DNA of 64,000 nucleotides from Photobacterium malacitanum (GTDB lineage: Bacteria; Pseudomonadota; Gammaproteobacteria; Enterobacterales; Vibrionaceae): contig NZ_FYAK01000001.1 in assembly GCF_900185615.1 (NCBI RefSeq), positions 653,701 through 717,700 of the forward strand, read 5' to 3'. Both the position numbers and the translations under genes were made by a program. Below the pieces are notes generated by a model. The model was not told the DNA's origin. It did no database searches and saw only the letters and a list, made by a program, of their open reading frames with translations. Below are positions 28,443 to 37,482 of the stretch, piece after piece (the stretch's first letter is position 1; every line of letters begins with the position of its first letter).

Positions 28443-29840
28443 ATGATTTGTAAATCACACCCAGAATTAAGCATTACTTCATTACCCTACTCAAAAGATG
28501 CCGCACTTTCATGGTTTGCACCATTATCGAGGTTGCCATGGGCAATGATATTACGTTCAGCAGCAACTGCGCACCCAGATAATCGTTATGATATTTTAGT
28601 TGCCGATCCTTTAGCCATTATTGAGTCACAAAATGACACAACTTATATTAAGTTTTCAAATGGTGACCAACGTACCACTACCGATGATCCTTTCAGTGTC
28701 ATAAATACCTTACAAAATGAACTATTACCGACACTTAGCCCGCTTAAGAACCTACCTTTTATTGGTGGAACATTAGGCTATTTTAGTTATGATTTAGGTC
28801 GTAGAGTAGAAAAGATCGCAGCGACTGCAACCCATGATATTCCATTACCTGAAATGGCTGTGGGGATTTATGATTGGGCATTAATTGTCGATCATACATT
28901 ACAAAAAATATCGCTTGTTGAACCTAAAAATAGTCAGCGCTTATCGTGGCTAAACCAACAGCAATCTCAAATAACTGCGCCAACAACAGTACAAACCAGC
29001 AACCATAACACTGCATTCAAATTAACATCTTCATGGTCATCAAACATGACTAAAGAGGATTATTGCAACAAATTTAACACCATACAGTCATATTTATTAT
29101 CTGGTGATTGCTATCAGATTAATCTTGCACAACGATTCAGTGCAAGTTACCAAGGAGATGAGTGGCAAGCCTATTGTCGTTTAGAACACACTAACAGTGC
29201 CCCTTTTTCCAGTTTTATTCGCACCGATAGCAGTGCCATTCTTTCTGTTTCACCTGAGCGTTTTTTACAATTAAATCAAGGCAAAATTGAAACTAAACCC
29301 ATCAAAGGTACTCGCCCGCGTAGTACTAACGCGACTGAAGATGCGGCCAATGCTAAAGCACTGCAACAAGCACCTAAAGATCGCGCAGAAAATGTGATGA
29401 TCGTTGATTTACTACGTAATGATATTGGTCGAGTTGCAATACCTGGTAGTGTTCGTGTGCCTGCATTGTTTGCTATTGAAAGTTTTCCCGCAGTACATCA
29501 TTTAGTTAGCACTGTTACCGGCCAGCTCGCTAGTGATTTTTCAGCGACTGATCTATTACGCGCTTGTTTTCCTGGCGGATCGATTACAGGTGCACCCAAA
29601 ATTAGAGCAATGGAAATTATTGAAGAGCTAGAGCCTCATCGGCGCAGTATCTACTGTGGCAGTATTGGCTATATCAGTCGTTGTGGCAGCATGGATACAA
29701 ATATTACCATTCGCACACTGGTTGCTTATCAGCATCGTTTATATGCTTGGGCGGGAGGCGGTATAGTCGCTGATAGTGATGCTGAGAGTGAATATCAAGA
29801 AACTCTCGACAAATTAAGTAAAATTCTGCCAACCTTATAA
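28443..29840 (+). CDS. pabB: Aminodeoxychorismate synthase component I PabB
   Basis: PabB converts chorismate and ammonia (from PabA) to 4-amino-4-deoxychorismate for folate. The 465-residue protein has an N-terminal domain (LPWAMILRSAATAHPDNRYD, FIGGTLGYFSYDLGR) and the C-terminal chorismate-binding domain: GDCYQINLAQRF, SVSPERFL, the active-site Lys in PIKGTRPR, DLLRNDIGRVA, and CFPGGSITGAPKIRAMEIIEELE. ATG at 28443 starts a typical N-terminus but lacks a good ribosome-binding site; an ATG at 28380 would add 21 residues. It lies upstream of nudL, as in enterics. Confidence 0.93.
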   Translation: MICKSHPELSITSLPYSKDAALSWFAPLSRLPWAMILRSAATAHPDNRYDILVADPLAIIESQNDTTYIKFSNGDQRTTTDDPFSVINTLQNELLPTLSPLKNLPFIGGTLGYFSYDLGRRVEKIAATATHDIPLPEMAVGIYDWALIVDHTLQKISLVEPKNSQRLSWLNQQQSQITAPTTVQTSNHNTAFKLTSSWSSNMTKEDYCNKFNTIQSYLLSGDCYQINLAQRFSASYQGDEWQAYCRLEHTNSAPFSSFIRTDSSAILSVSPERFLQLNQGKIETKPIKGTRPRSTNATEDAANAKALQQAPKDRAENVMIVDLLRNDIGRVAIPGSVRVPALFAIESFPAVHHLVSTVTGQLASDFSATDLLRACFPGGSITGAPKIRAMEIIEELEPHRRSIYCGSIGYISRCGSMDTNITIRTLVAYQHRLYAWAGGGIVADSDAESEYQETLDKLSKILPTL

Positions 29841-29879
29841 TAGCGCTAAATTTAACAACAAATTTGTTATGGAGAGTTT

Positions 29880-30488
29880 ATGAATGAGCAGCAGCAACTT
29901 CTAACGCGGTTTATGATGGCACCCAGTCAACAATATGATAAAAGCCATAAGCGTAGGATTGATCATTATTTCAGCAATGATATTAATTTCAAACCCGCTG
30001 CTGTTCTCATTCCATTAGTTCCTCGAAAGCAAGGTTTTAATGTTGTATTAACACGTCGTGCAGAACACTTAAAACACCACCCAGGACAAATTGCATTTCC
30101 GGGGGGGCGTTTTGAGAATACTGATAATGATTTAATTACCACAGCATTACGTGAAACCTATGAAGAAACAGGGATTATTTGTCAACGTCATAATGTTATC
30201 GGTCAATTAACACCACTCGCAACAACCAGCGGCTACATTGTTACCCCTTTCATCTCAACCATCAGCAGTAATTATAGCGCTAAACCAGATCCTGGTGAGG
30301 TTGATGCTATCTTTGAAGTACCACTCAATTACTTACTTGATCCCCAAAATATTAAATCACATCAGTTCCACCTTCGAGGTGAGTCTCACCGTGTTTACGC
30401 GATACCCTATAATAATTATTCCATATGGGGCGCAACAGCTCAGATGATTAAACTGTTATCGAACCAAATTTGGGAAGATAAAAAATAA
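29880..30488 (+). CDS. nudL: CoA pyrophosphohydrolase NudL
   Basis: A 202-residue Nudix hydrolase of the CoA-specific branch, which cleaves CoA and its derivatives to phosphopantetheine and ADP. The CoA signature is LTRRAEHLKHHPGQIAFPGG (about 58-77). The Nudix box follows as GGRFENTDNDLITTALRET then YEETGI, with all catalytic Glu in place. TATGGAGAG precedes the ATG. It is 39 bases after pabB and before sdaC/sdaA, matching the E. coli pabB-nudL-sdaA order. Confidence 0.94.
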   Translation: MNEQQQLLTRFMMAPSQQYDKSHKRRIDHYFSNDINFKPAAVLIPLVPRKQGFNVVLTRRAEHLKHHPGQIAFPGGRFENTDNDLITTALRETYEETGIICQRHNVIGQLTPLATTSGYIVTPFISTISSNYSAKPDPGEVDAIFEVPLNYLLDPQNIKSHQFHLRGESHRVYAIPYNNYSIWGATAQMIKLLSNQIWEDKK

Positions 30489-30668
30489 CCAAATAGATGT
30501 TTTATTTTAATCTTACAAGCTCATTTATGTGATGCAGATCTTATTTATTTGTATCACAAAATATTCGTATTACAGAACGAGATCTTTATCCTTGTGTTCC
30601 CCCAATAAATAGCGACAATGCGCCCATTCCTATATTCCGTTCCGTTCCCTTTTATTGGATATCACAGC

Positions 30669-31928
30669 ATGCAAAATACATCGACAGCATCAGCGACAGC
30701 AACTGGTGCGACAAAAGCCAGATGGACCTATAAAGATTTCACTTGGGCTCTTTCTCTATTTGGTACTGCAGTAGGTGCCGGTGTTCTATTCTTACCAATT
30801 AAAGCGGGTGCGGGCGGTTTTTGGCCACTAGTTATTCTTGCTCTTATAGCAGCACCAATGACTTGGTTTGCACATAAAAGCTTGGCGCGTTTTGTATTAT
30901 CATCAAAAAATCCAAATGCTGATATCACCGATACTGTAGAAGAGCATTACGGAAAGACAGGCGCAAACCTAATTACCTTTGCTTATTTCTTTGCTATCTA
31001 TCCTATCGTATTAATTTACGGCGTAGGTATTACTAACACAGTTGACTCATTTATGGTTAACCAACTGGGCATGGAATCAATCCCTCGCTGGTTACTATCA
31101 GGTGTATTAATTGCACTGATGACTGCGGGTGTTGTGTTCGGTAAAGAATTAATGCTAAAAGCAACATCAGCGATGGTTTACCCGCTGGTTATTATTCTAC
31201 TGGTTCTTTCTGTCTACCTTATCCCTGACTGGAATATGTCAATGGTACAAACAGAAGCCGATTGGTCTGCAATGCCTAAAATCATTTGGCTAGCAATTCC
31301 AATCATCGTGTTTTCATTTAACCACAGCCCAGTTATTAGTCAGTTTGCGAAAGAACAACGTCGCATTTATGGTGATGGTGCGGTGAAGAAAACAGACATG
31401 ATCACTGGTGGTGCAGCGATGATGTTAATGGGCTTTGTAATGTTCTTCGTATTCTCGGTTGTGCTTTCAATGACACCAGAGCAATTGAACATGGCAAAAG
31501 AACAAAATATTTCAGTACTTTCATACCTAGCTAACGTAAAAGATTCACCTGCAATCTCTTACTTAGGTCCACTGGTTGCTTTTGCAGCGATTACTTCAAG
31601 CTACTTTGGTCATTTCCTTGGTGCTCATGAAGGTCTTGTTGGCCTAGCAAAATCTCGCTCTAAGATGCCGGTTGCTAACATTGAAAAAATCTCTCTAGGT
31701 TTCATTGTTATCACAACCTGGATTGTCGCAATCATCAACCCAAGTATTCTAGGCATGATCGAAACAATGGGCGCACCTATGATTGCAGGTATTTTATTCC
31801 TACTGCCAATTATCGCAATGCAAACAGTACCAGCAATGGCTAAATACAAAACATCTGTATTTGCTCGTATCTTCACTGTTTTATGCGGTATCGCTGCAAT
31901 CACTTCTGTAATTTACGGCGCATTTTAA
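30669..31928 (+). CDS. sdaC: Serine/proton symporter SdaC
   Basis: A 419-residue, roughly 11-helix inner-membrane transporter of the HAAAP family; SdaC imports L-serine with protons. The N-terminus reads KDFTWALSLFGTAVGAGVLFLPI with the family's unwound GTAVGAGVLFLP helix, and the middle IIVFSFNHSPVISQFAKEQR is diagnostic. ATG at 30669 is chosen because the 17 codons upstream look non-coding and GGA lies 9 bases before it. It pairs with sdaA downstream, so uptake and deamination of serine are genetically linked. Confidence 0.93.
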   Translation: MQNTSTASATATGATKARWTYKDFTWALSLFGTAVGAGVLFLPIKAGAGGFWPLVILALIAAPMTWFAHKSLARFVLSSKNPNADITDTVEEHYGKTGANLITFAYFFAIYPIVLIYGVGITNTVDSFMVNQLGMESIPRWLLSGVLIALMTAGVVFGKELMLKATSAMVYPLVIILLVLSVYLIPDWNMSMVQTEADWSAMPKIIWLAIPIIVFSFNHSPVISQFAKEQRRIYGDGAVKKTDMITGGAAMMLMGFVMFFVFSVVLSMTPEQLNMAKEQNISVLSYLANVKDSPAISYLGPLVAFAAITSSYFGHFLGAHEGLVGLAKSRSKMPVANIEKISLGFIVITTWIVAIINPSILGMIETMGAPMIAGILFLLPIIAMQTVPAMAKYKTSVFARIFTVLCGIAAITSVIYGAF

Positions 31929-31983
31929 TAAAACAACTATAAATGTACCGTTTGCGAATAATTAATCGCATAAAAGCAAAAAA

Positions 31984-32016
31984 TTGTGCTAGTACTCATG
32001 GTGTTTACTAGCACAA
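31984..32016 (+). other. Stable hairpin in the sdaC-sdaA spacer
   Basis: Perfect 11-bp stem TTGTGCTAGTA and complement, 11-base loop, no T run. It lies 55 bases after the sdaC stop and may block 3' exonucleases or form part of a leader. Confidence 0.55.
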
Positions 32017-32039
32017 ATAACGTAAAATAGACGATACTT

Positions 32040-32076
32040 AAGAGTAACAGTGCAGCAAGCATCATTACTCTTTTAG
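32040..32076 (+). terminator. Terminator- or attenuator-like hairpin before sdaA
   Basis: Perfect 8-bp outer stem AAGAGTAA and complement with an inner 4-bp stem, followed by a T4 run. It could end sdaC mRNA or attenuate sdaA. The T run is short. Confidence 0.5.
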
Positions 32077-32084
32077 TTTAAGTG

Positions 32085-32160
32085 CGCTCGCCAAGGAAGG
32101 AGCGAGGATATCAACGAATAACAGTCTTACTCGGAAGCAGAATCGCCTCCCTTTGACTGA
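32085..32160 (+). promoter_or_regulatory. Possible structured leader of sdaA, unknown class
   Basis: This segment is visibly more GC-rich than its surroundings and can pair as CTCGC/GCGAG (32087-32106) and CAGTC/GACTG (about 32122-32158), then CCTC/GAGG. It fits no riboswitch class I know; I checked for the glycine-riboswitch core and did not find it. Confidence 0.3.
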
Positions 32161-32169
32161 GGTAATAAC

Positions 32170-33531
32170 ATGATCAGTATTTTCGATATTTTCAAAATTG
32201 GTGTCGGTCCTTCTAGTTCACACACTGTAGGCCCAATGAAAGCAGGTAAAGAGTTCATCGACGATTTACGCTCGTTAGGTAAACTACGTGACGTAACTAA
32301 AATTACTGTTGATGTTTATGGCTCTTTGTCGCTAACAGGTAAAGGCCACCATACTGATATTGCTATCATTATGGGTCTCGCTGGCAACTCTCCTGAGCAT
32401 GTTGATATTGATAGCATTCCTGGATTCATCTCTCGTGTAGAAGAGACTGAACGTCTTCCTGTTGGCATGCACTGCCATACTGTAGATTTTCCACGTGATG
32501 GCGGTATGAACTTCCATACGACTAACCTATCCCTTCATGAAAACGGCATGTCTATCCATGCTTGGATTGGCGATGAGGTTATTTTCTCTAAAACTTACTA
32601 CTCAATTGGTGGTGGTTTTATTGTTGATGAAGAAAACTTCGGTAAAGAGCAAACCAACACAGTAGAAGTTCCTTATCCATTTTCTTATGCATCAGAGCTA
32701 TTAGACCAATGTAATACACATGGGCTTTCTATTAGTGCTGTTGTTATGGCTAACGAACGTGCAATGAATGCTGAAGATGAAATTAGCACGTATTTTGCTA
32801 ATATTTGGAAAACCATGCGTGAATGCATGGAACGTGGTATGAATGAAGAAGGTATTCTTCCTGGGCCACTGCGTGTTCCTCGTCGTGCAGCAGCTTTACG
32901 TCAACAGTTAATCACAACAGAAAAACTTAGTAATGACCCAATGACAGTTGTTGACTGGGTTAATATGTACGCGTTTGCTGTTAATGAAGAAAATGCAGCT
33001 GGTGGTCGTGTTGTGACAGCACCAACAAATGGCGCATGTGGTATTATCCCTGCTGTTCTAGCTTACTATGATAAGTTCGTGCAATCAGTTGGACCAAAAG
33101 AATATACTCGTTACTTTGCAGCATCAGGTGCTGTAGGCGGTTTATATAAGCGTAATGCTTCGATTTCTGGTGCGGAAGTTGGCTGTCAAGGTGAAGTTGG
33201 AGTTGCATGTTCAATGGCTGCAGCAGGTTTAGCTGAGTTAATGGGCGGAAGTCCTGAACAAGTATGTATGGCAGCTGAAATTGCAATGGAACACAATCTT
33301 GGTTTAACTTGTGATCCTGTTGCAGGTCAAGTACAAGTACCATGTATTGAGCGCAATGGTATTGCCGCAGTAAAAGCAATTAACGCAACCCGCATGGCAC
33401 TTCGTCGTGCATCAGCACCACGAGTATCTCTGGATAAAGTCATTGAAACGATGCTTGAAACAGGTAAAGATATGAACGCTAAATACCGTGAAACATCACA
33501 AGGTGGCTTAGCGATTAAAGTTATTTGCTAA
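32170..33531 (+). CDS. sdaA: L-serine dehydratase SdaA (4Fe-4S)
   Basis: SdaA (453 residues) deaminates L-serine to pyruvate and ammonia, using an oxygen-labile iron-sulfur cluster. The N-terminus [21 protein letters not shown] and the catalytic block [15 protein letters not shown] are present. Cluster Cys are in [32 protein letters not shown]. It is a single-chain type with alpha and beta domains joined. TGAGGTAA lies before the ATG. It is probably controlled from the long spacer after sdaC. Confidence 0.97.
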   Translation: MISIFDIFKIGVGPSSSHTVGPMKAGKEFIDDLRSLGKLRDVTKITVDVYGSLSLTGKGHHTDIAIIMGLAGNSPEHVDIDSIPGFISRVEETERLPVGMHCHTVDFPRDGGMNFHTTNLSLHENGMSIHAWIGDEVIFSKTYYSIGGGFIVDEENFGKEQTNTVEVPYPFSYASELLDQCNTHGLSISAVVMANERAMNAEDEISTYFANIWKTMRECMERGMNEEGILPGPLRVPRRAAALRQQLITTEKLSNDPMTVVDWVNMYAFAVNEENAAGGRVVTAPTNGACGIIPAVLAYYDKFVQSVGPKEYTRYFAASGAVGGLYKRNASISGAEVGCQGEVGVACSMAAAGLAELMGGSPEQVCMAAEIAMEHNLGLTCDPVAGQVQVPCIERNGIAAVKAINATRMALRRASAPRVSLDKVIETMLETGKDMNAKYRETSQGGLAIKVIC

Positions 33532-33560
33532 TTCTAGAGCACATAATTTAGTAACAATAA

Positions 33561-33587
33561 AAAAACTATCTTCGGATAGTTTTTTTG
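33561..33587 (+). terminator. Terminator of sdaA
   Basis: Ten-bp perfect stem AAAAACTATC and complement capped by a TTCG tetraloop, then a T run. Confidence 0.93.
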
Positions 33588-33892
33588 TTTTCCGCTCAAA
33601 AATCCGCCCTAAAGCGCCTCTTTATATACAACAAGATTCATCAAAATTCATATCACAACACTATGCAATTAAGATATATGCCTATATTATATCAATATAA
33701 CTATTACCTTCATCCATTGTTCTTTATATAACCAATTGTATCTATTCTTTCGTTTCTTTTAGTCCTATACTCACTTATGTGTACACATTATCCTTAATGT
33801 CGTATCAGCATGGATGCGTATATCGCCTTTACATCATTGATGTACGATATGTAATGAAGGATTTATTCCCTTTATAGAGAAGCAATATTGCT
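33588..33892 (+). other. Regulatory region upstream of the araC-family gene
   Basis: AT-rich, no ORF. It contains two perfect palindromes: TGTGTACACA at 33778-33787 and TACATCA-T-TGATGTA at 33830-33844, 49 bases before the start codon. These are possible operator sites for the downstream regulator or another protein. Confidence 0.4.
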
Positions 33893-34777
33893 ATGAAATA
33901 TAAGCGTATCCTCTCGCAGAGCCATGTTGTTCTGAAAGAGTTTTATGTCGATCATCATCTAATTGTAAAATTATCAAATGCAGAAGGTAATATTCATATT
34001 AATGGCCACGCCATAGATATAAAAAATGATAGCATTTTAGCTATACCTAAATTCAGTCACATCTCTTGTTCTATTAATCAATTAAATACTCAAGAGAACA
34101 TTGAATTGCAAATCTTAATGATTAATGAAGATGCGATCACTACAGCATTCAAATATATTAGTGCTCTAAAGCAACCATCATTAACAAGCTCAAATTGCTC
34201 GCCTATCTATCTCATTGACTCATCAGAAATTGTTGAGCAAAATTTCGCATTATTTAATCAACTATTGCCAAGCATTAGTGGATCAACAATGGAGCAAACT
34301 TTGCTGAGCCAGTGCTTAGTTTTCATTTTAATTGCACTTAATGATACTGGTATTGATGTTTTCAATGTTTACCGCTTTAATTATGACGAACCAAAAGAAC
34401 GGACGATTGCACGCTTAATCACCCAAGATCCGCAACGAAAGTGGAGCGTTGATGATATGGCAAAAGCACTATTTACAACTCAATCAACGTTACGTCGCCA
34501 CTTAGCAAAAGAAGGTGTCTCATTTAGCCAATTATTACTTGATGTTCGAATGGGATTAGCGCTTAACTTTTTGACGTTTTCTAATTACTCTATCTCACAA
34601 ATAGGTAACCGTTCTGGTTTTGGTAGTGCCGCCTATTTTTGTGATGCATTTAAACGTAAATATAATGTAACGCCATCACAGTTTAGAAGTAGTTCAAGAA
34701 AAGAAAATGATATGGATACTGAAGGATGCTTTACTGGTATAGAACACACGCAGCATTTACCAGAATTGTGCCATTAA
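33893..34777 (+). CDS. AraC-family transcriptional regulator
   Basis: A 294-residue regulator with a cupin-like N-terminal sensor or dimerisation half (about 1-150) and a C-terminal AraC DNA-binding domain (about 180-265): first helix-turn-helix DDMAKALFTTQSTLRRHLAKEG, then YSISQIGNRSGFGSAAYFCDAFKRKYNVTPSQFR. The overall plan resembles the GadX/ToxT branch. An extra C-terminal tail of about 30 residues follows. It stands alone between terminators; targets are unknown, and the neighbouring satP and alcohol dehydrogenase genes are only candidates. Confidence 0.88.
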   Translation: MKYKRILSQSHVVLKEFYVDHHLIVKLSNAEGNIHINGHAIDIKNDSILAIPKFSHISCSINQLNTQENIELQILMINEDAITTAFKYISALKQPSLTSSNCSPIYLIDSSEIVEQNFALFNQLLPSISGSTMEQTLLSQCLVFILIALNDTGIDVFNVYRFNYDEPKERTIARLITQDPQRKWSVDDMAKALFTTQSTLRRHLAKEGVSFSQLLLDVRMGLALNFLTFSNYSISQIGNRSGFGSAAYFCDAFKRKYNVTPSQFRSSSRKENDMDTEGCFTGIEHTQHLPELCH

Positions 34778-34807
34778 AAAATACGATATCAATTTAACAC
34801 TCACATC

Positions 34808-34832
34808 AAACCTCGCCAATGCGAGGTTTTTT
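34808..34832 (+). terminator. Terminator of the araC-family gene
   Basis: Nine-bp perfect stem AAACCTCGC and complement, CAAT loop, T6 run. Confidence 0.93.
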
Positions 34833-34854
34833 ATTATTGGTAAATACCTGATAT

Positions 34855-34882
34855 AAAAAAGCCCTGCTTAAACAAGCAAGGC
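34855..34882 (-). terminator. Terminator of satP
   Basis: On minus: GCCTTGCTT, loop, AAGCAGGGC with one G-U pair, then T6. Ends satP about 20 bases after its stop. Confidence 0.9.
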
Positions 34883-34903
34883 TATTTATCAAACTATAAG
34901 AAA

Positions 34904-35494
34904 TTACGCAGCAACTTGTTGTAGCTCACGATCTTTAGGTGCGGTGCCAATCGGTAAGATAACACGACCATATTCAGCATTTAATACTTGTGCCATTGCA
35001 AAATAAATCGCACTTAAACCACAGAAAATACCTTCAATACCCGCAATGAAACCGATTGTTGTATTACCAGTGAAGTCACGAGCAGCTAGCAAGAAGAATA
35101 AAATCGTTAAAGAACCAAAAACAACTTGCTTAGCAGGCGGGTAACGTAGTGAGCCAATAAACATAAATGCTGTAAATAGACCCCAAAGTGCTAAATACCA
35201 ACCCATAAAGTGCGCTGGGCTTGCAGCAAAACCCATTTTAGGTAATACAATTAGACCCACTAACGTTAGCCAAAATAGGCCATAAGAAGTAAATGCCGTT
35301 GTACCAAATGTATCACCACGCTTAAAGCACATCATGCCTACAAGAATTTGACCAAGACCACCATAGAAAATACCCATCGCTAGAATCATCGAATCTAGAG
35401 GGAAAAAGCCAGCATTATGGATATTTAATAAAACGGTCGTCATACCAAAGCCCATTAGCCCTAATGGTGCTGGATTTGCAAGTTTTGTAGACAT
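34904..35494 (-). CDS. satP: Acetate/succinate channel SatP (YaaH family)
   Basis: A 196-residue, six-helix inner-membrane protein of the GPR1/FUN34/YaaH family, which carries acetate and succinate. The diagnostic [14 protein letters not shown] motif is at residues 7-20, and the later [13 protein letters not shown] and [16 protein letters not shown] helices fit. GGGGAAG lies 5 bases before the ATG. It is monocistronic with a 500-base region upstream, which suggests elaborate control. Family certain; preferred substrate inferred. Confidence 0.92.
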   Translation of the reverse strand: MSTKLANPAPLGLMGFGMTTVLLNIHNAGFFPLDSMILAMGIFYGGLGQILVGMMCFKRGDTFGTTAFTSYGLFWLTLVGLIVLPKMGFAASPAHFMGWYLALWGLFTAFMFIGSLRYPPAKQVVFGSLTILFFLLAARDFTGNTTIGFIAGIEGIFCGLSAIYFAMAQVLNAEYGRVILPIGTAPKDRELQQVAA

Positions 35495-35897
35495 CTTCTT
35501 CCCCTACAGGATTTTCAACAAAAGTGATAAAACTTCAAAATGTGTTCGCATATTTATGCGCCGCGAATTCTAATTGAAGCGGAGATACAGATCAATGCCT
35601 ATATCGTGAAAAACAGCATCTAAATCAAAAAACGCCATTAAAGCATAAAATATGTAAAGAACCTTTGTGATACTAAAGGCATAAAATTGTTAGTAATCAT
35701 TAAAAATATTAAAACCAGTTACATTCTCATAAAGCACTCACAGAAACACACGTAACTAACTGATTAAAAACATATTTAATTTTATTAATATTCTCAAATA
35801 AATAAGAAACAAAAACAAATATACTGACTTATTTTGCCACTTAAACTACAGCTTCAAAAAAAAACTCCGAAATATCGATTTTTTTAAAATATAGCGA
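35495..35897. other. Promoter region of satP, no gene seen
   Basis: About 400 bases of AT-rich DNA with the minus-strand satP promoter at the left. No ORF of note and no site I can name with confidence. Confidence 0.4.
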
Positions 35898-35921
35898 TAA
35901 AAAAAAGCGACCTAAGTCACT
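35898..35921 (-). terminator. Terminator of the iron alcohol dehydrogenase gene
   Basis: On minus: AGTGAC, TTAG loop, GTCGCT (one U-G pair), then a T run. It lies 75 bases past the gene's stop. Confidence 0.75.
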
Positions 35922-35996
35922 TTTTAATGTGGAACGAGTAAAATTCGATACAATCACAATTGTGTTATATCGTTGCAGTTATTATTTAACGCAAAA

Positions 35997-37169
35997 TCAT
36001 GGCTGTTGATAATCACAATTTAAATGGCAAACTTGCTCTAAAATCGTGATGAGTCGCTGTTGATTTAACGGTAATGGATTACCTTTTATCGCATTAGTGC
36101 GTAATGCATCATCAGCAACCTCTTCAAACATGGTATTGCACAATCCATACTTCGATAATAGTGGCAGCTGCAATTTTGTTAAGATGCGATCGACCCATTG
36201 CACACTGTCTTCTATATTGGCATCACTATTCATCGTCAATATTACCGCTAATTTTTGATAACGAGCTAGCACATCACTACGCCCTAACTCGATAGCCACT
36301 GATATATTTTCAGCCATTACATAGGGAGCTAACCGCGCAGTGATCAACCCATGTGGTGCATTTAAACGTCCACTTAATGCTGATGCGAGTCCATGAGCAG
36401 CACCTAATTTAGCGTTTGAACGTGCCATGCCTCCAAGCATAGCAGCAAAAGCCATATCACTTCTTGATGGGTAATGATCATCTCGACACGCCGCTAATAT
36501 TGACATTGAAATCCGTTTTAATCCCTCTTCACAAATCATATCGGTTAATGGATTTGGCTCACCACACACATAAGCTTCCATCAAATGGGTAAACGCATCC
36601 ATTGCACAGCACCCAGACAAAACAGTATCCATACCATAGGTAAGCGTCGGATCAATAATTGCTAAGTCCGGAAAAAGTTCAACGTTACTTAAATTAACTT
36701 TTACTTGTTCCTGCGCCGATTGTAACACCGCACTTTTGCTCACTTCTGCTCCTGTACCTGCAGTTGTTGGAATAGCAATAAATGGCAATGATTTAACTTG
36801 TAATGGCACATTGCGCCCAACAACATCAACATAGTCATAGACACTGCCTTGATTGGGAATTAATGCAGCTAATGATTTAGCGACATCAAGCACACTCCCA
36901 CCACCAATACCAATAACCATATCCGGACAAAAAGTACGCCCCATTGCAGCTAACTCTTCGATCATCGCAATTAATGGTTCGCCTTTGATAACTAATCGTT
37001 GATAGCGCATATTCTGCTGTTTAAAATATTGCTCAAGCTGGTATGAGCGCTGCTGATCCTGACCTGTGACTAATAATGCACTGTAACCAAACTGATTCAG
37101 TAACGATAAAGAATCATGCAAAGCACCTTCACCAAAGATAATCCGTGTTGAAGTCATAAACTGAAACAT
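35997..37169 (-). CDS. Iron-containing alcohol dehydrogenase
   Basis: A 390-residue group III (Fe-ADH) oxidoreductase acting with NAD(P) on alcohols or aldehydes. The nucleotide-binding glycine loop is MVIGIGGGSVLDVAKSLA, followed by IPTTAGTGAEVSKSAVL. Iron ligands are in CCAMDAFTHLMEAY (Asp and His) and in GAAHGLASALSGRLNAPHGL (two His). GAGG lies about 10 bases before the ATG. The gene is single, with no linked pathway genes, so the substrate cannot be told. Confidence 0.9.
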   Translation of the reverse strand: MFQFMTSTRIIFGEGALHDSLSLLNQFGYSALLVTGQDQQRSYQLEQYFKQQNMRYQRLVIKGEPLIAMIEELAAMGRTFCPDMVIGIGGGSVLDVAKSLAALIPNQGSVYDYVDVVGRNVPLQVKSLPFIAIPTTAGTGAEVSKSAVLQSAQEQVKVNLSNVELFPDLAIIDPTLTYGMDTVLSGCCAMDAFTHLMEAYVCGEPNPLTDMICEEGLKRISMSILAACRDDHYPSRSDMAFAAMLGGMARSNAKLGAAHGLASALSGRLNAPHGLITARLAPYVMAENISVAIELGRSDVLARYQKLAVILTMNSDANIEDSVQWVDRILTKLQLPLLSKYGLCNTMFEEVADDALRTNAIKGNPLPLNQQRLITILEQVCHLNCDYQQP

Positions 37170-37482
37170 AGGCTATTTACCTCACCCTAAATCACGTCAA
37201 TTAAATAAAAATATCAACTCTGCTGTAGTCAGTATTTTTATTTGCACACAACTAGATTCAATCAGATAAGTTAGCCTAATATTGATTACAGACAAATTTT
37301 TGCTTGTTTCAATAACTACACCGTTAAGATCAATCCTTACTCACAATAGCGATAATTAATCACTAACAAACAAATGTCGTAAAAGTGACTTTTTGCCGCA
37401 ATAGCAGCGTAATATTGCATTGATAGGCTGCGTAGAGTTCATCGGCAATGAAGCCATATAATGATTTTACGAGGAATGAACC
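37170..37482. other. Divergent promoter region of the alcohol dehydrogenase and porin genes
   Basis: About 310 bases between divergent starts. No ORF. Promoters for both genes must lie here, but no site is convincing enough to name. Confidence 0.4.

Noticed and set aside
30528..30560. CRP site upstream of sdaC (TGTGAT and ATCACA half-sites)
   Set aside because: The half-sites are about 20 bases apart instead of the required 6, so they do not make one CRP operator.
32085..32160. Glycine riboswitch before sdaA
   Set aside because: The conserved GAGAG, CCGAAG and CUCUCAGG core elements are missing; only generic stems remain.
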